Assembly: GCA_001586965.3 (NCBI GenBank)
Contig: LUCW03001410.1
Coordinates: 1 to 41,849 of the forward strand
Source: Sphaeroforma sirkka
Lineage: Eukaryota > Opisthokonta > Ichthyosporea > Ichthyophonida
Direction: 5' to 3'
Length of the DNA: 41,849 nt
Part shown: piece by piece, positions 10,303-19,929 of the stretch
Layout: each line of letters begins with the position of its first letter
Numbering within the stretch: position 1 is the stretch's first letter
The notes under the pieces: model-generated
Told to the model about the DNA's origin: nothing
Databases searched by the model: none
The model's input: the letters and a program-made list of their open reading frames with translations, nothing else
Position numbers and translations under genes: made by a program

Positions 10303-11560
10303 TCAGTGCTTAACTTGGACGTCTGGTAAGTCCTTGCAATCCTCTTTGTGCCAACCGTTAGTACCCTTGCAAGTAGCACACTCTTTCATATAGTGTCCAA
10401 AATCTGGTTTGCCTGGTGCACACTTAACAGGGTCGTGTCTACCATTCCACTTGCCATTACGTTTTGTGAGGTTGTAACCACACTTCTTGCAAGGCGCTCT
10501 CACCTTCTTATCACCTTTCGGTTCGGTAGAAGTAGAGCCAGTACCCCCTCCAGTAGTAGTGCGAGGTTTCTTAGTACTACACGCAGTATTAGTCTCTACT
10601 GCGTTTCGCTTAGTGGGCTGGGTGTAGCTCGTGGTACTAAGTACTCTAGTAGAGGAATTGGTATGCTTGTGTACTATCTTCTCAAAGACAGACCAAGGCA
10701 TAGATCGCAAATCACCATAGGCGATGATGTCATCATTGACTTTCTTAAAGAGGTTAGCTCCCAGAGTCTCCATCATCTGACAAATTAATAAATATTCGCC
10801 AGTATAGGTACGACCACCCATCCGAGTATTCATATGTGTCATATGAGCTAGAGCACCTCGAATAGTGGTATCGTTCGCAAAGAACTTGCGAGACTCTAGA
10901 AGTTCACGGTCACGTGCATCTTCAAAAAAGGTGTTAAGTATATTATCATGCAACTGGTGCCAGGGTAGGGCTTTCCAGTTGGGCTCATGAGCCTTCAAGA
11001 TAGTTCGCCATTCACCTGGCTCACAGAAATGAATAAAGGCATTCATCATCTGCTTATCCCTAAGGCTGGCAGACTCCTTAAGTTGGTCGAAGGCCTTCAG
11101 TGTCTCCACTGTACTCTCATTAGTAGAGAAATCGACCTCAGCCTGCGCGTTACCTAGCTGCTTTATAAAGCTTGGTTCTAAGTGTTCACGAGGCTCATGC
11201 TCAGTGCTACGGGCTGCTAGTGCCAAGATGGTGTCTATTTCCTTTCTCTTGTTATCGATTAGATAGCGAATGTTATCCGCTTTCCTATCGTCAAGGTCAG
11301 AGTCATTCAATAGACGGTCCTCAAGGACTTGCATACCAGAGCGTAATAGCCTGAGACGAGTATGTCTGGTTCTCACTTCCTCATCCTCAGGATTAGAGCG
11401 GGAACTCTCTAACGAGGTACTGGTGTAGCGATTGCCAAAATCGTGATTACCAGGGTTAGTTGGCAAATGAGGGTCGACATTACGAGGATGGTAAGCCTCA
11501 TCGAGTTCCATACGATCATATCCTCTGACAGGGTTAGGGTTTGTCAAGAGGATGGTCGAT
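10303..11560 (-). pseudogene. gypsy2-A gag with two zinc-knuckle-like motifs
   Basis: A roughly 400-residue structural protein. After an acidic, Arg-rich N-terminal part come a helical capsid-like region (FIHFCEPGEWRTI, WHQLHDNILNTFFEDARDR) and a Thr/Ser-rich linker. At the C-terminus are two Cys/His clusters: CX2CX14HX4C (CKKCGYN...C) and CX2CX6HX3C (CATCKGTNGWHKEDC), the likely nucleic-acid-binding part. It is followed within roughly 100 bases by the protease domain. The same gag is present in gypsy2-B and, as an older fragment, at 13010-13923. Confidence 0.8.
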
Positions 11561-11599
11561 GGTAGCATCAGAGCTATAGAGATTAAATTTTGAAATGTT

Positions 11600-11697
11600 A
11601 TCTCTCTCGCCAGTGGTAACTGGCTTAGTAGTGGTAAACATACTGGCTGGTAAACCAGTAGGTCTCGGGTTCGAAACCCGGCCCGAATTTTTTTTCT
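11600..11697 (+). other. tRNA-like module, antisense to gypsy2-A, at its 5' edge
   Basis: On the + strand there is an A-box-like TGGCTTAGTAGTGG (about 11621), an anticodon-arm-like hairpin (TACTGG/CCAGTA), and a T-arm with 5 paired bases around TTCGAAA and the B-box-like GGTTCGAAACC (about 11669-11679), then a run of T like a pol III terminator. The acceptor arms do not pair and the anticodon loop would be 8 nt, so it is not a normal tRNA gene. A diverged second copy lies at the same place beside the older gag fragment (13937-14003). In element sense it is the reverse complement of a tRNA, which is the orientation of a primer binding site. Confidence 0.65.
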
Positions 11698-11699
11698 TC

Positions 11700-12360
11700 T
11701 TCGGTATAGGAAGAATATCAGCCAAGTGGGACACGATAGAGGGGTCCACAACTGCTGCTGCCGCTAGCTCCTTCAAGAGCGCTTCAGTGCGGTTCAATTG
11801 GCGTCGAGATTGAGAGGATCCAACCACTCGTTGTCGAGTTATGGCGTCCTCAGCTTCGGCCCCAAGATTTGAGCTGAATGGAATGGCTTCTCCATCGATG
11901 GCGAAACCGAAATTTTCGGACAGGTCCAATACTTCCTTTTCACGCCGGATTTGTGCTGGAGTGTCCTTTAGATGTGGAGTTATAATGCCCCTGACATTCG
12001 TATCCACGAATTTTCCAGCCTTTCGACGTTTATCCCCAATATTTGACGGCACGTGGTCAGGGGGGGCAAGCTGGGGTCCTGAGCTTCACTCCTAGGTGAT
12101 ACACGGACGCTGGCGAGCCTTTCCGCGGTAGTAGATACCTCTTCTTCCAAGGCTTTAGGATCCGACGAGTCATCCTCAGAATAATCCTCTGTACCAACCT
12201 CAGAATTTGCTTCCCCAACAGTATCCTCGGCAGGCTCAACTCCAGACAGGCTAGGTGTTTCCACAGGGACCTCAGGAACCTCGGCAGGCTTAGCAGGCTT
12301 AGAGCTAGCGGCTCTCTTGCCTTTAGAAGTACCCTTAGCCATAGTATTTGCTGGATAGTA
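11700..12360 (-). pseudogene. Element E ORF region, Lys-rich start then acidic, unrecognised
   Basis: Open coding begins with MAKGTSKGKRAASSKPAKP about 75 bases past the end of the LTR-like repeat. It is followed by a very acidic stretch (TEDYSEDDSSD), then a second stretch with Arg/Ala-rich helical parts (RREKEVLDLSENFGFAIDG, LLKELAAAAVV). Position right after an LTR suggests a gag, but no gag, zinc knuckle or enzyme motif is recognised. The equivalent position in element E' holds a different ORF. Confidence 0.45.
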
Positions 12361-12421
12361 AATCGATGTCAGACAGTCTAGAAGCAGTACACTACTGTAA
12401 CTACTATTTAACTGAAAAATA

Positions 12422-13009
12422 TGTAAACTTCGATGGAAATTGCTAGGTTTCAAACTATATTAAACTAAAATACAATTTAGTCAGTTAGGATTTAGCAGTG
12501 ATAGCTTGTGTAAGAATGATCGGGACTGCCTCTTGTTAAGAGCCTAAATATCCTCGATCACACAGGGCGTACCTCTAGCTGTTCTTTATTGAATAATTTT
12601 CACTAGAAGTACTAAGTGTTCATGACCACTTGCCTAATTTGTAAATAGACATAATAACGTAAGTCACGTTAATACATTAGCTGATATAAATAAAGTTCCA
12701 TCTGAAGAAAAGTTAAAAAAAGAAAAAGACTTATTGGATTTTGGAGATTGGCGGGAGGACCAAATCTATAAGTAGTAGTTCGGAGATTATAAAATTTAGT
12801 TTATAATATCCTGCATCTACTAATGTCTCAAATAGGTCCAAGTAGATGAGTCATACCAAATACTCAGGCTATTGGAGCCATCAAAGTGAATTTAGAACAC
12901 TTTGGAAATATTGGAAAAAGAGCTTGTACTAAATTATTTAAAATACAAATAAAAACCAATGTATTATCTCAATTGATCTTGATATTTTAGACTGACCGGA
13001 GGCCGTATT
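12422..13009 (-). repeat. 588-bp LTR-like repeat, copy 1
   Basis: About 99% identical to 32248-32836, in the same orientation. On the - strand it ends CGAAGTTTACA and contains ATTCAATAAAGAAC, a plausible polyadenylation signal, so an LTR read on the - strand is the best guess. The other end (AATACGGCC) lacks the usual TG start. Homology stops sharply at both ends: on one side ORF regions follow, on the other gypsy2 gag. Confidence 0.65.
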
Positions 13010-14003
13010 TCTACACGCCCAGTGTTATTCTCTGTCGCGGTACGCTTAGCGGGCTGGGTAAAGCTCGAGGTACTAAGTACTTTAGTAGATGAGTTGGTAT
13101 GCTTTTGAACTACCTTCTCGAAGACAGACCAAGGCATAGATCGCAAATCACCATAGGGATAATATTATTTATTTTAAAAACGACAAGGTGATAATATCAT
13201 CATCGACTTTTTTTATATAGGCTAGCCCCCAAAGTCTCCATCATCTGACAAATTAATAAATATTCGCCAGTATAGGTACGACCTCCCATCCGAGTGTTCA
13301 TATGTGTCACATGAGCTAGAGCACCTCGAATAGTAGTATCGTTCGCAAAGGTCTTGTAAGACTCTAAAAGTTCACGGTCACGTGCATCTTCAAAAAAAGC
13401 GTTAATTATATTCTCACGCAACTGGCGCCAGGGTAGGGCTTTCCAGTTGGGCTCATAGGCTTTCAAGATAGTTTTCCATTCCTCTGACTGACAGAAGTGA
13501 ATAGAAACATTCATCATCTGCTCATCCTTAAGGCAGGCAGACTCCTTAAGTTGGTCAAAGGCCTTCAGTGTCTCCACTGTACTCTCATTAGCAGAGAAAT
13601 CGACCTCAGCCTTCGTGTTACCAAGCGTATAGACGGTCCTCAAGGACTTGCATACCAGAACGTAATAGCCTGAGACGTTGTTGTCTGGTTCTCACTTCCT
13701 CGTCTTCAGTGCTAGAGTGGGTACTCTCTAGTGAGGTACTGGTATAATGATTACCAAAGTCGCGATTACCAGGGTTAAATGGTAAATGAGGATCGATATT
13801 ATGAAGGTGATAAGCCTCATCGATCTCCATACGATCATAGCCTCTGACAGGGTTAGGTTTGTCGAGAGGGTGATCGATAGTAGCTTCCAAGCTATAGAGA
13901 TTGAATCTTGATGTTGTACCCACTTCACCAGCGGTAATTGATTCAGTGATAACCCTGTTGGCTGATAAGCCAGAGGGCCTCAGATTCGAACCCCGGCTCG
14001 TAA
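13010..14003 (-). mobile_element. gypsy2 copy 2: older gag fragment with tRNA-like edge
   Basis: The - strand encodes a gag fragment clearly related to gypsy2-A (NPVRGYDRME, ETLKAFDQLKESA, FEDARDRELLES, HMNTRMGGRTYTGEYLLICQMMETLGA) but more diverged than A is from B, so older. It is cut at 13010 by element E. Its other edge carries a decayed version of the tRNA-like module (13937-14003). It is broken, with several breaks, and an AT-rich insertion of about 30 bp lies at 13154-13180. Confidence 0.85.
13154..13180 (+). repeat. 27-nt inverted repeat, left copy
   Basis: Core GGGATAATATTATTTATTT flanked by TA. It matches the reverse complement of 14727-14753 at 26 of 27 bases. It sits as an extra block inside gypsy2 copy-2 gag, absent from gypsy2-A and gypsy2-B. 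Confidence 0.7.
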
Positions 14004-14009
14004 TAATTT

Positions 14010-14694
14010 ATTTCTGTATCTACAAAACCAAGCCCTAATAAACGCCCGACCCTACCAGCTTCTCAGTCCCAACCGCAGCCGCCAGTACCCGAACAATTTT
14101 GACGAAAGTGGTGGGCCACCTGATGCCGGACAAAACTCTTCATGAAATGGATGACATAACTCAGGTATGGCTCTTCTTCCGAGCAATCTTCCCTAGCGGC
14201 AAGCCCCCATCCCAATCAGTATTTGAAAAATACTGGCATGCCCATCCAGTCCTCAATCGCCACCACTTTCTCTGGTGTCTTCCGTCTAAATCGGTATCTC
14301 AACCAAATCGCCGCGGAAGCTCCACCAGTTTCATCCGCCTTTTGTGTTCCTAGCGACGCTGTCGCCCAGGTAAAACGACATACAGCACTAACATGGAAAT
14401 GGCAGCTTGATAAAAACATCGACCCCCTCTCCCAACAACATCCCGACGCTACGAAAGCAGCTTTAATCCATTATCTCCGCACCAAGCGGGAGGCCCGCTG
14501 CACACATGAACGAGCGCCAAAAATTCTTGACCGCAGCATGGATGCACTACTGATCCCACTTGTCAATTCCACTAACGCAGACATCCTCCAATCTACCGCG
14601 GATCGTCTCCAGAAGGCTTACCAAGCAAAGCATAATGCAAACCTCTTCTCACCTAACCCGCAAATCCCGGCAAACGCTAATCTTTCCTGAACCA
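14010..14694 (+). pseudogene. Coding remnant of unknown family
   Basis: Over about 680 bp the + strand has C-rich, coding-like sequence distributed over more than one frame. Readable stretches include QVWLFFRAIFPSGKPP, FEKYWHAHPVLNRHHFLW and later TWKWQLDKNIDPLSQQHPDA and LIPLVNSTNADILQSTADRL. Base composition (rich in C, Pro and Gln codons) differs from the AT-rich surroundings. I do not recognise a family; it could be part of a transposon or a captured gene piece. It starts where the gypsy2 copy-2 homology ends and is followed about 35 bp later by a 27-nt inverted match to 13154-13180. Confidence 0.45.
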
Positions 14695-14726
14695 CTACAG
14701 CGATTATGAGAGCTCATGCTTGTCAT

Positions 14727-14753
14727 TTTTTGAAATAAATAATATTATCCCTA
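14727..14753 (-). repeat. 27-nt inverted repeat, right copy
   Basis: The reverse complement begins TAGGGATAATATTATTTATT. With the left copy it frames 1.6 kb. Outward-facing GGGATAAT ends next to TA would fit terminal inverted repeats of a TA-targeting DNA transposon or MITE, but that is inference. Confidence 0.6.
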
Positions 14754-14759
14754 CAAGGT

Positions 14760-15510
14760 AGGCACTAACATTTAAAAGATGTTTTGCTAAAAAAAAAAGC
14801 CTCGAATACTTTTCCTCGCTTATGAGTAATGAGCCACCTTACACGTATTCAAACGAAAAAATAAATTAGTTGTATGTACAGCGTTAAACTCTCTCTCTTA
14901 TTCTATTGGCTGAACTAGTACAATAATTTGTATTTTTTCAAAAACAATTTGTTTGTAGTTTTATTGCTTTTTGTATTAAAAAACACATTTTTTCTTTATA
15001 TTTTTTAAATATATCTTATAGATGGCTACAGTGTACATTTAATATAGAGGGCTACGGGGGCCTATAGCTACAGTATATATGTATTCATCTTCGAAACTGA
15101 TGTTGTTTTTAAAAAAATGTTAAAAAGAGATATGTAGGCTGTTTTACAGTACATATGCCTTTTTTCAAAAACAGTTTCGTATCTCTTTTTATATATATAA
15201 AATACAGTAGAGAACTAGTGATAGTCTGCAGGAGGGTCATTTTTCATCATCTAAGTTTCTACAAAATATATCAAAATAGTTCTGTTCATGAATAACGACA
15301 GTCGGGCTATCACAGTCACACACAATAAGAAGTCGTAACTCACCACAAAAGGGTTAAAAAAGTCACAAGACTCACAACTTTCACATTTCACAAGTCAACT
15401 CATCACAAGAAGTCTGAACACACAAGTCACAACTCGCAACTCACAAGTTACAAGCAGAGAGAAGAAGACGAAGTTCGTGTTCAACTCACAACTCAAATCA
15501 CAAGTCACAA
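14760..15510. other. AT-rich intergenic DNA, no gene
   Basis: No coding signal. Contains the inverted GGCTAC...GGGCTAC/CTATAGCTAC cluster near 15021-15080 and, from about 15290 to 15510, a degenerate array of CACAAGTCACAACTC-type words. Similar words in reverse complement (GTGACTTGTGAG) occur near 19790-19930. Confidence 0.5.
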
Positions 15511-15707
15511 GTTGTGCTTTTTTTCTTTGCTGTTTTTGTATTTTGGTTTGTTTTGGTTTTTGTTTCAGGTTTGTTTTTAATAGATAAATAAAAACATTGT
15601 TAAAACAAGGTTGTGTTTTTTTTTTTGCTGTTTTTGTATTTTGGTTTGTTTTGGTTTTTGTTTTAGGTTTGTTTTTAATAGATAAATAAAAACATTGTTA
15701 AAACAAG
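15511..15707. repeat. Two tandem units of about 98 bp
   Basis: Units 15511-15609 and 15610-15707 each start GTTGTG, run through a T-rich part with TGTATTTTGGTTTGTTTTGG, and end AACATTGTTAAAACAAG. They differ by only a few bases and one short T-run length, so the duplication is recent. Confidence 0.9.
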
Positions 15708-15887
15708 AAATGATAGGTATTTACATAAATATTTACAAATCAAATAACATAATTTGCAATGCACAATTTGAAATAAATAAAAATAAATAAAACCATAGCC
15801 CTCTGAAAAAATAAAATTGAAGGCTATGATAATACGCATTTATAAATATTTATGTTTTACGTCTGTCCCCGAAATACCGCCCCAACC
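15708..15887. other. AT-rich DNA with a CATAGCCCTC hairpin
   Basis: No gene. CCATAGCCCTC at 15794-15804 faces GAAGGCTATGA at about 15820-15830, an imperfect member of the recurrent CATAGCCTTCT palindrome group. Confidence 0.5.
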
Positions 15888-16110
15888 CTATCCAACATAG
15901 GCTAAGCGACCCAAGTCGCCCAACCTCGTACCCCCTACCCAACGTTCCTGTACCTTACTGCCCAACCGCCAACCGCCAACCGTCAGCGGGCTCAACCGAC
16001 AACGGGCCAAACCGCCAACCGCCAACCCCCCCTCCCCAGCCCTATTAGTCTTCCCCCCCCCGGCGGCTATTCTCCTACTAGTTCCCTCCTCTCTCTCTCT
16101 AGAGGAGAGA
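15888..16110. repeat. C-rich island with AACCGCC repeats
   Basis: An abrupt C-rich patch in AT-rich DNA, with repeated words AACCGCC, AACCGTC and AACCGAC around 15961-16027, ending in C-runs, then CTCTCTCT and a TCTCTAGAGGAGAGA hairpin. No convincing protein is encoded on either strand. Confidence 0.6.
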
Positions 16111-16826
16111 GTACTTAAAAAAAGATCCAAATATTGGCTTTGTTAAATATACACCGGTGCAAATGTGTTTGGAAATAATCATATAGCCCGTGCCCTACGG
16201 GGCACATTGTCTTTATTTTTATAGTGTGCAAAACTGCAAATGTAGCCTCCTTCCTCCTTTTTTTAAAAAACAATAAACAAAAAACATAAATACTTAAATA
16301 GACTTTTTTAACTGTCTATTTATTTATTTTGTTTTGTTTTTTTAATACTATTCAAGAAAAAAAATGGATAAAAAAACACGACTGGGTCGCAGCGAGAACA
16401 GAAAGCTTAAAATCATAGGGGTAATCTATTTGCTCAAAACAATTTCTCCCACGGATCCACAATTCCACATCACCCCACACACCTGACCCGAGAGCACATA
16501 CGGAACACGCGCTGTCACTTGCAAACACACGTGTGCACACACCATGGCACCCCACCCGCCCACCTGACTCACTCATACACACATACATGTGTACACGAAT
16601 CGCACATTTGTGAGAACGTATTGGATTACCTCACCAAACTTCCAATTTTGTTTAGTAGAGCGCTTGTATATATACTGCAACACTATGTAAGGCAGTACTT
16701 GCTCGCAATGTATTACAAATCGGAGCAATACTCTGTTTATGAAGAACACACTGACTTCGATCAATATTTGGTTTTGTAACGGAAGTATCAGTATTTAAAT
16801 ACTTTCTTCAATTCCGAGACATGTGG

Positions 16827-16827
<1 letters not shown>
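16111..16827. other. Non-coding region with a tight GC hairpin
   Basis: No confident gene. GTGCCC-TACG-GGGCAC at 16190-16205 is a perfect 6-bp stem with a UNCG-type loop. Short ORFs nearby have no coding character. Confidence 0.4.

Positions 16828-16869
<42 letters not shown>
16828..16869. repeat. (AT)n microsatellite
   Basis: Uninterrupted AT dinucleotide run of about 40 bp. Confidence 0.95.
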
Positions 16870-16873
<4 letters not shown>

Positions 16874-19388
16874 ATGTATGCAAACTTTTAATCTTTTACA
16901 ATCATATCAATAATCCTGTAAAGCTTAACTGTGTAAACAAAATCACTATAAATATATTCAAACGCATAAGCCTACTAAATTGATCATATCCAGAGTTGTT
17001 AACATCCGTTCGCACTACGCTATTGCAATGAAATGGTAACCAATTTTTGTATGGTGTCTGTACAACTGACTGAGATCGAGCAATGATATCTGCCATCTTG
17101 AATCATAGATCCTGTCACAATTTATCTGATGTTTATTGGATCTTTGAATTGTGTTTTTTTTTGGTATGTAGTTTACGGCTCGCTCCAGGAAAGATTAACC
17201 CTATTTTTTTCCCGATCCAATTCATAGCCTTCTGAAAATTAAAGAGAAGGCTATGTCCAATTTCATACTTCGCTTTTACTAACGTACTCCACCCATCCGT
17301 TTCTTTCCTCCCTGTCTACGATTTCAAGTCCCCATGTCGGCGACATGTTTTATTCATTTTTTTAACCGTCATTATATGACGGTTATAATGCGATTAGAAA
17401 GGCCCACCTAAGTTGTTTATATAGGACTGGTTCGTATACTGAAAACAGTACACACTTCATTTTTAGACCCGAAAACCGCATCTAGCAACATTGAAAAGAC
17501 TGTATACAGTAGATAGAATGAAAGTTTAACGTAAACGTATATTTATTCCATTGATAAAAGGTTTTATCGGGAAACCGTTTGAAGTTAGTACGGTATACAC
17601 TTTTTCTTGGATGTAGGATCTTCATTTCCCCCCTAAAATATTTGGCCATAGCCCATATTTTTACTCCATATAACAAACATGTTATTTTAAACCAAAAACG
17701 CTTTTCACCCGAATACATAATTATTTTGAAAATAAAAAAATAGCTTCGTGAAAGGGCCTCTTGTTGGGGGCCTACAAATGGGGAAAAGCGTTCTGGGTAA
17801 ATTTCAAGTTTTGAATGAAAAATATGGACCACAGAGTCTACAGTCTACACTGTATACAGCTGTCTAATTTAGAAGGCTGGCTTCAGTGGTATTCATAAAA
17901 ATATGATGAGCGTGAGTGCGTGTCTGTCAGTCCGCGACTACGCAATGAAAATTCAAAATTGAAATGATGAGCGACCCGGCAGGCCGGGAACTCGCGACTA
18001 TGTATTGAGATTTGAGTGTGCAGAATGCCGAAAGAGTAATCGAAGAGTGAATAGTATTCGATCACAATCAACCGAGTTAAGCGAATGAAAACTGTGCAAT
18101 GTTAGCAACTGGTTTTCTAAAAATTGAATTTGCTATTTTTTTTAAATTACTCTCGTCTTTCTGTCGTAAACGTAAACACGTGTTTACAAACCAATAGCCA
18201 TCTTGAAAAAAAGACACTAAAATAAAGTAAAAATATGTACATTTACGTATATATTTGTTTTGCTTTCAGAAAAAAAGCCCTTCTTTTATCAAATTCTTCT
18301 TCTTCTTGTTTATTTTAAATTATTTTTTATACTAAACTACTTTTTCGAGAAGTTCATTTCGTATGTAATACATATGTGTTGTTTATTTTTATTTTTAAAA
18401 ACAAAACAGCCCCCAACTTCCTTGTCTAAACTTTAAAAAATAAATAACTGTTTAAAATTGCTATTTTGAAAAGAACATGTCTAAGTTCAGATTGAAGAAA
18501 AAAATATAAGCGTTTCTGTTCAACTCTCATTTCGAATATGCTCTATAGGACTATAGCCCTATTGTAAAATTAGAGGGTGCATAGCTATTATTACCATTCT
18601 ATCAAGATTGTCTAGCATCTATATTCTAGCACCAAAATGACCCTCCGGCTACGTATAAAATTTACCCACAATAGTCCATTTTGATGATATATAGGTAAAT
18701 CAAGAAATTTGCTGTTGACCTATGAAAACGTTTATAGATGTTTTTGAATCGTAAATAATTTCCGTTCAAATTATTTATTCAGAATCAATTAAACCCCCCC
18801 CCCCCCGGCCCCGATGAACGTATCGCGAAATTCGACTTCGAAACCAAAACTGAAAAATAAAATATGATCGGACTATTTCAATAATTCAATAGAAAGTTAC
18901 TCTATATTGCAAAATCGTTATAGATTTAAAAATGTAAATTCGTGGAACATCACAGAAGAAAGATCTCATATATAATTTTAGTGTGGCATTGAATTATGAA
19001 TACGATTGTTTTAATAAAAACATAATAAAAAAGAATATAATAGTAATAACTGTTACATCAATATTTTTCTGAATTTATAAGAAGTATACTCCCTACTCTC
19101 ATGTTGTAGACACTATTCTGGGCTTGGTCGCTCGCTTGATACTTTTTCCAAAAATAGGCAATGAGGCATAATACTGAAAATACGGTACTGTTTTTTTAAA
19201 AAAGGGTTAGGACCGTCGTTCTGCTTTCGCTTTTTTTTTAAATTCATTTTCTAAGAGATGTATAGGAGCTTTTTTTTGGATTTAAACGCAAGAAATCTAA
19301 TAATTTAATATAAAAATATTTCTTGTAGAAAACAAACATGGGATTTGAATAAAATCGTTGTCTATAATGTCCAGAATCTCAAGGAGCC
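16870..19388. other. AT-rich intergenic DNA with scattered hairpins
   Basis: No gene supported. Notable palindromes: CATAGCCTTCT/AGAAGGCTATG at 17223-17255, CATGTCG-GCGACATG near 17334-17349, and AACCGTCA..TGACGGTT near 17363-17382. An imperfect tandem pair starting ATGATGAGCG lies near 17902-18015. A C-run of about 14 lies near 18793. Confidence 0.5.
17223..17255. repeat. Perfect 11-bp palindrome CATAGCCTTCT / AGAAGGCTATG
   Basis: Two perfect 11-bp arms with an 11-nt A-rich loop. It is the best-preserved member of a group of similar words between 15 and 31 kb (15794, 18550, 19759, 20632, 22782, 30807). Confidence 0.85.
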
Positions 19389-19398
19389 AGTCTATCAA

Positions 19399-19440
19399 AG
19401 ACGCAAAGTCGCAGAGTCGCAGAGTCGCAGAGTCGCAGAC
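19399..19440. repeat. Minisatellite of GTCGCAGA units
   Basis: Four to five consecutive GTCGCAGA copies, preceded by a variant GACGCAAA. Confidence 0.9.
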
Positions 19441-19929
19441 CAAGGTTTTCACAGCTATTTATATACTATCGCTATAAAATACTAAATAGCCGCTTTATCC
19501 TATTCTACTTATTTGTGTTGTTTTTTTGTTCTTGTGTTATTTTTAAAACAGTGTTAAAAAACAATTCAGAACAACGATAAAATACAAATTTTGACAAAAC
19601 ATTTTAAAAGGATATGAGTTGAACTCTCTTTTAATATACTCTTAACGTTGAGTTCTTGACTCCAGAGTTTTGACTCTTGAGTACTGAACATATTCCCATA
19701 AACAAACCAAAAAATACCTCTATTGGTGATAGATTCATTTCTCGGTTTCGGGTTTCACCATAGCCTTCTAAATTTTAGAAGAACAGACGCACTTGAGTTC
19801 TTGTGCGTTGTGTAAAAGATAAAAATAACAATTTAGTGAGTGTAGTAGTGTACATAAGTTGTGAACTTGTGACTTGTGAGTATTTGTAAAGAAAATCAAA
19901 AACAATCTTCTTGTGACTTGTTTGTTGTG

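Larger units (their letters stand above)
8494..11700 (-). mobile_element. gypsy2-A: Ty3/gypsy-type retrotransposon, interrupted by chromovirus-1
   Basis: On the - strand the order is antisense tRNA-like module (about 11690-11600), gag (about 11560-10303), protease, reverse transcriptase and RNase H, ending at 8494 where the LTR of chromovirus-1 begins in mid-domain. The rest of pol (integrase) and any LTR on that side should lie left of the window, beyond chromovirus-1. Coding quality is high, with perhaps one or two breaks apart from the insertion, and it is about 98-99% identical in protein to gypsy2-B at 32837-34607. That suggests a young family. No LTR is seen at its 5' side: homology with other copies stops at the tRNA-like module. 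Confidence 0.85.
11700..13009 (-). mobile_element. Element E: LTR-like 588-bp repeat plus unrecognised ORF region
   Basis: On the - strand an LTR-like repeat (13009 to 12422) is followed by an ORF-bearing stretch (about 12360-11700) that ends at the tRNA-like edge of gypsy2-A. On the right it abuts an interrupted gypsy2 gag fragment. The layout is that of an LTR element inserted in an older gypsy2 copy and later itself interrupted by gypsy2-A. The family is not recognised. It appears broken, with a few breaks. Confidence 0.5.

Noticed and set aside
10348-10788. Opposite-strand ORFs over gypsy2 gag (also 33114-33554)
   Set aside because: Shadows of gag; conserved only because the two gypsy2 copies are nearly identical.
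11600-11697. Functional tRNA gene
   Set aside because: T-arm and box-like words are good, but the acceptor arms do not pair and the anticodon loop has 8 nt.
17482-17832. 116-residue ORF on the - strand
   Set aside because: AT-rich, no recognisable motif, no coding-like composition, in a repeat-rich non-coding stretch.
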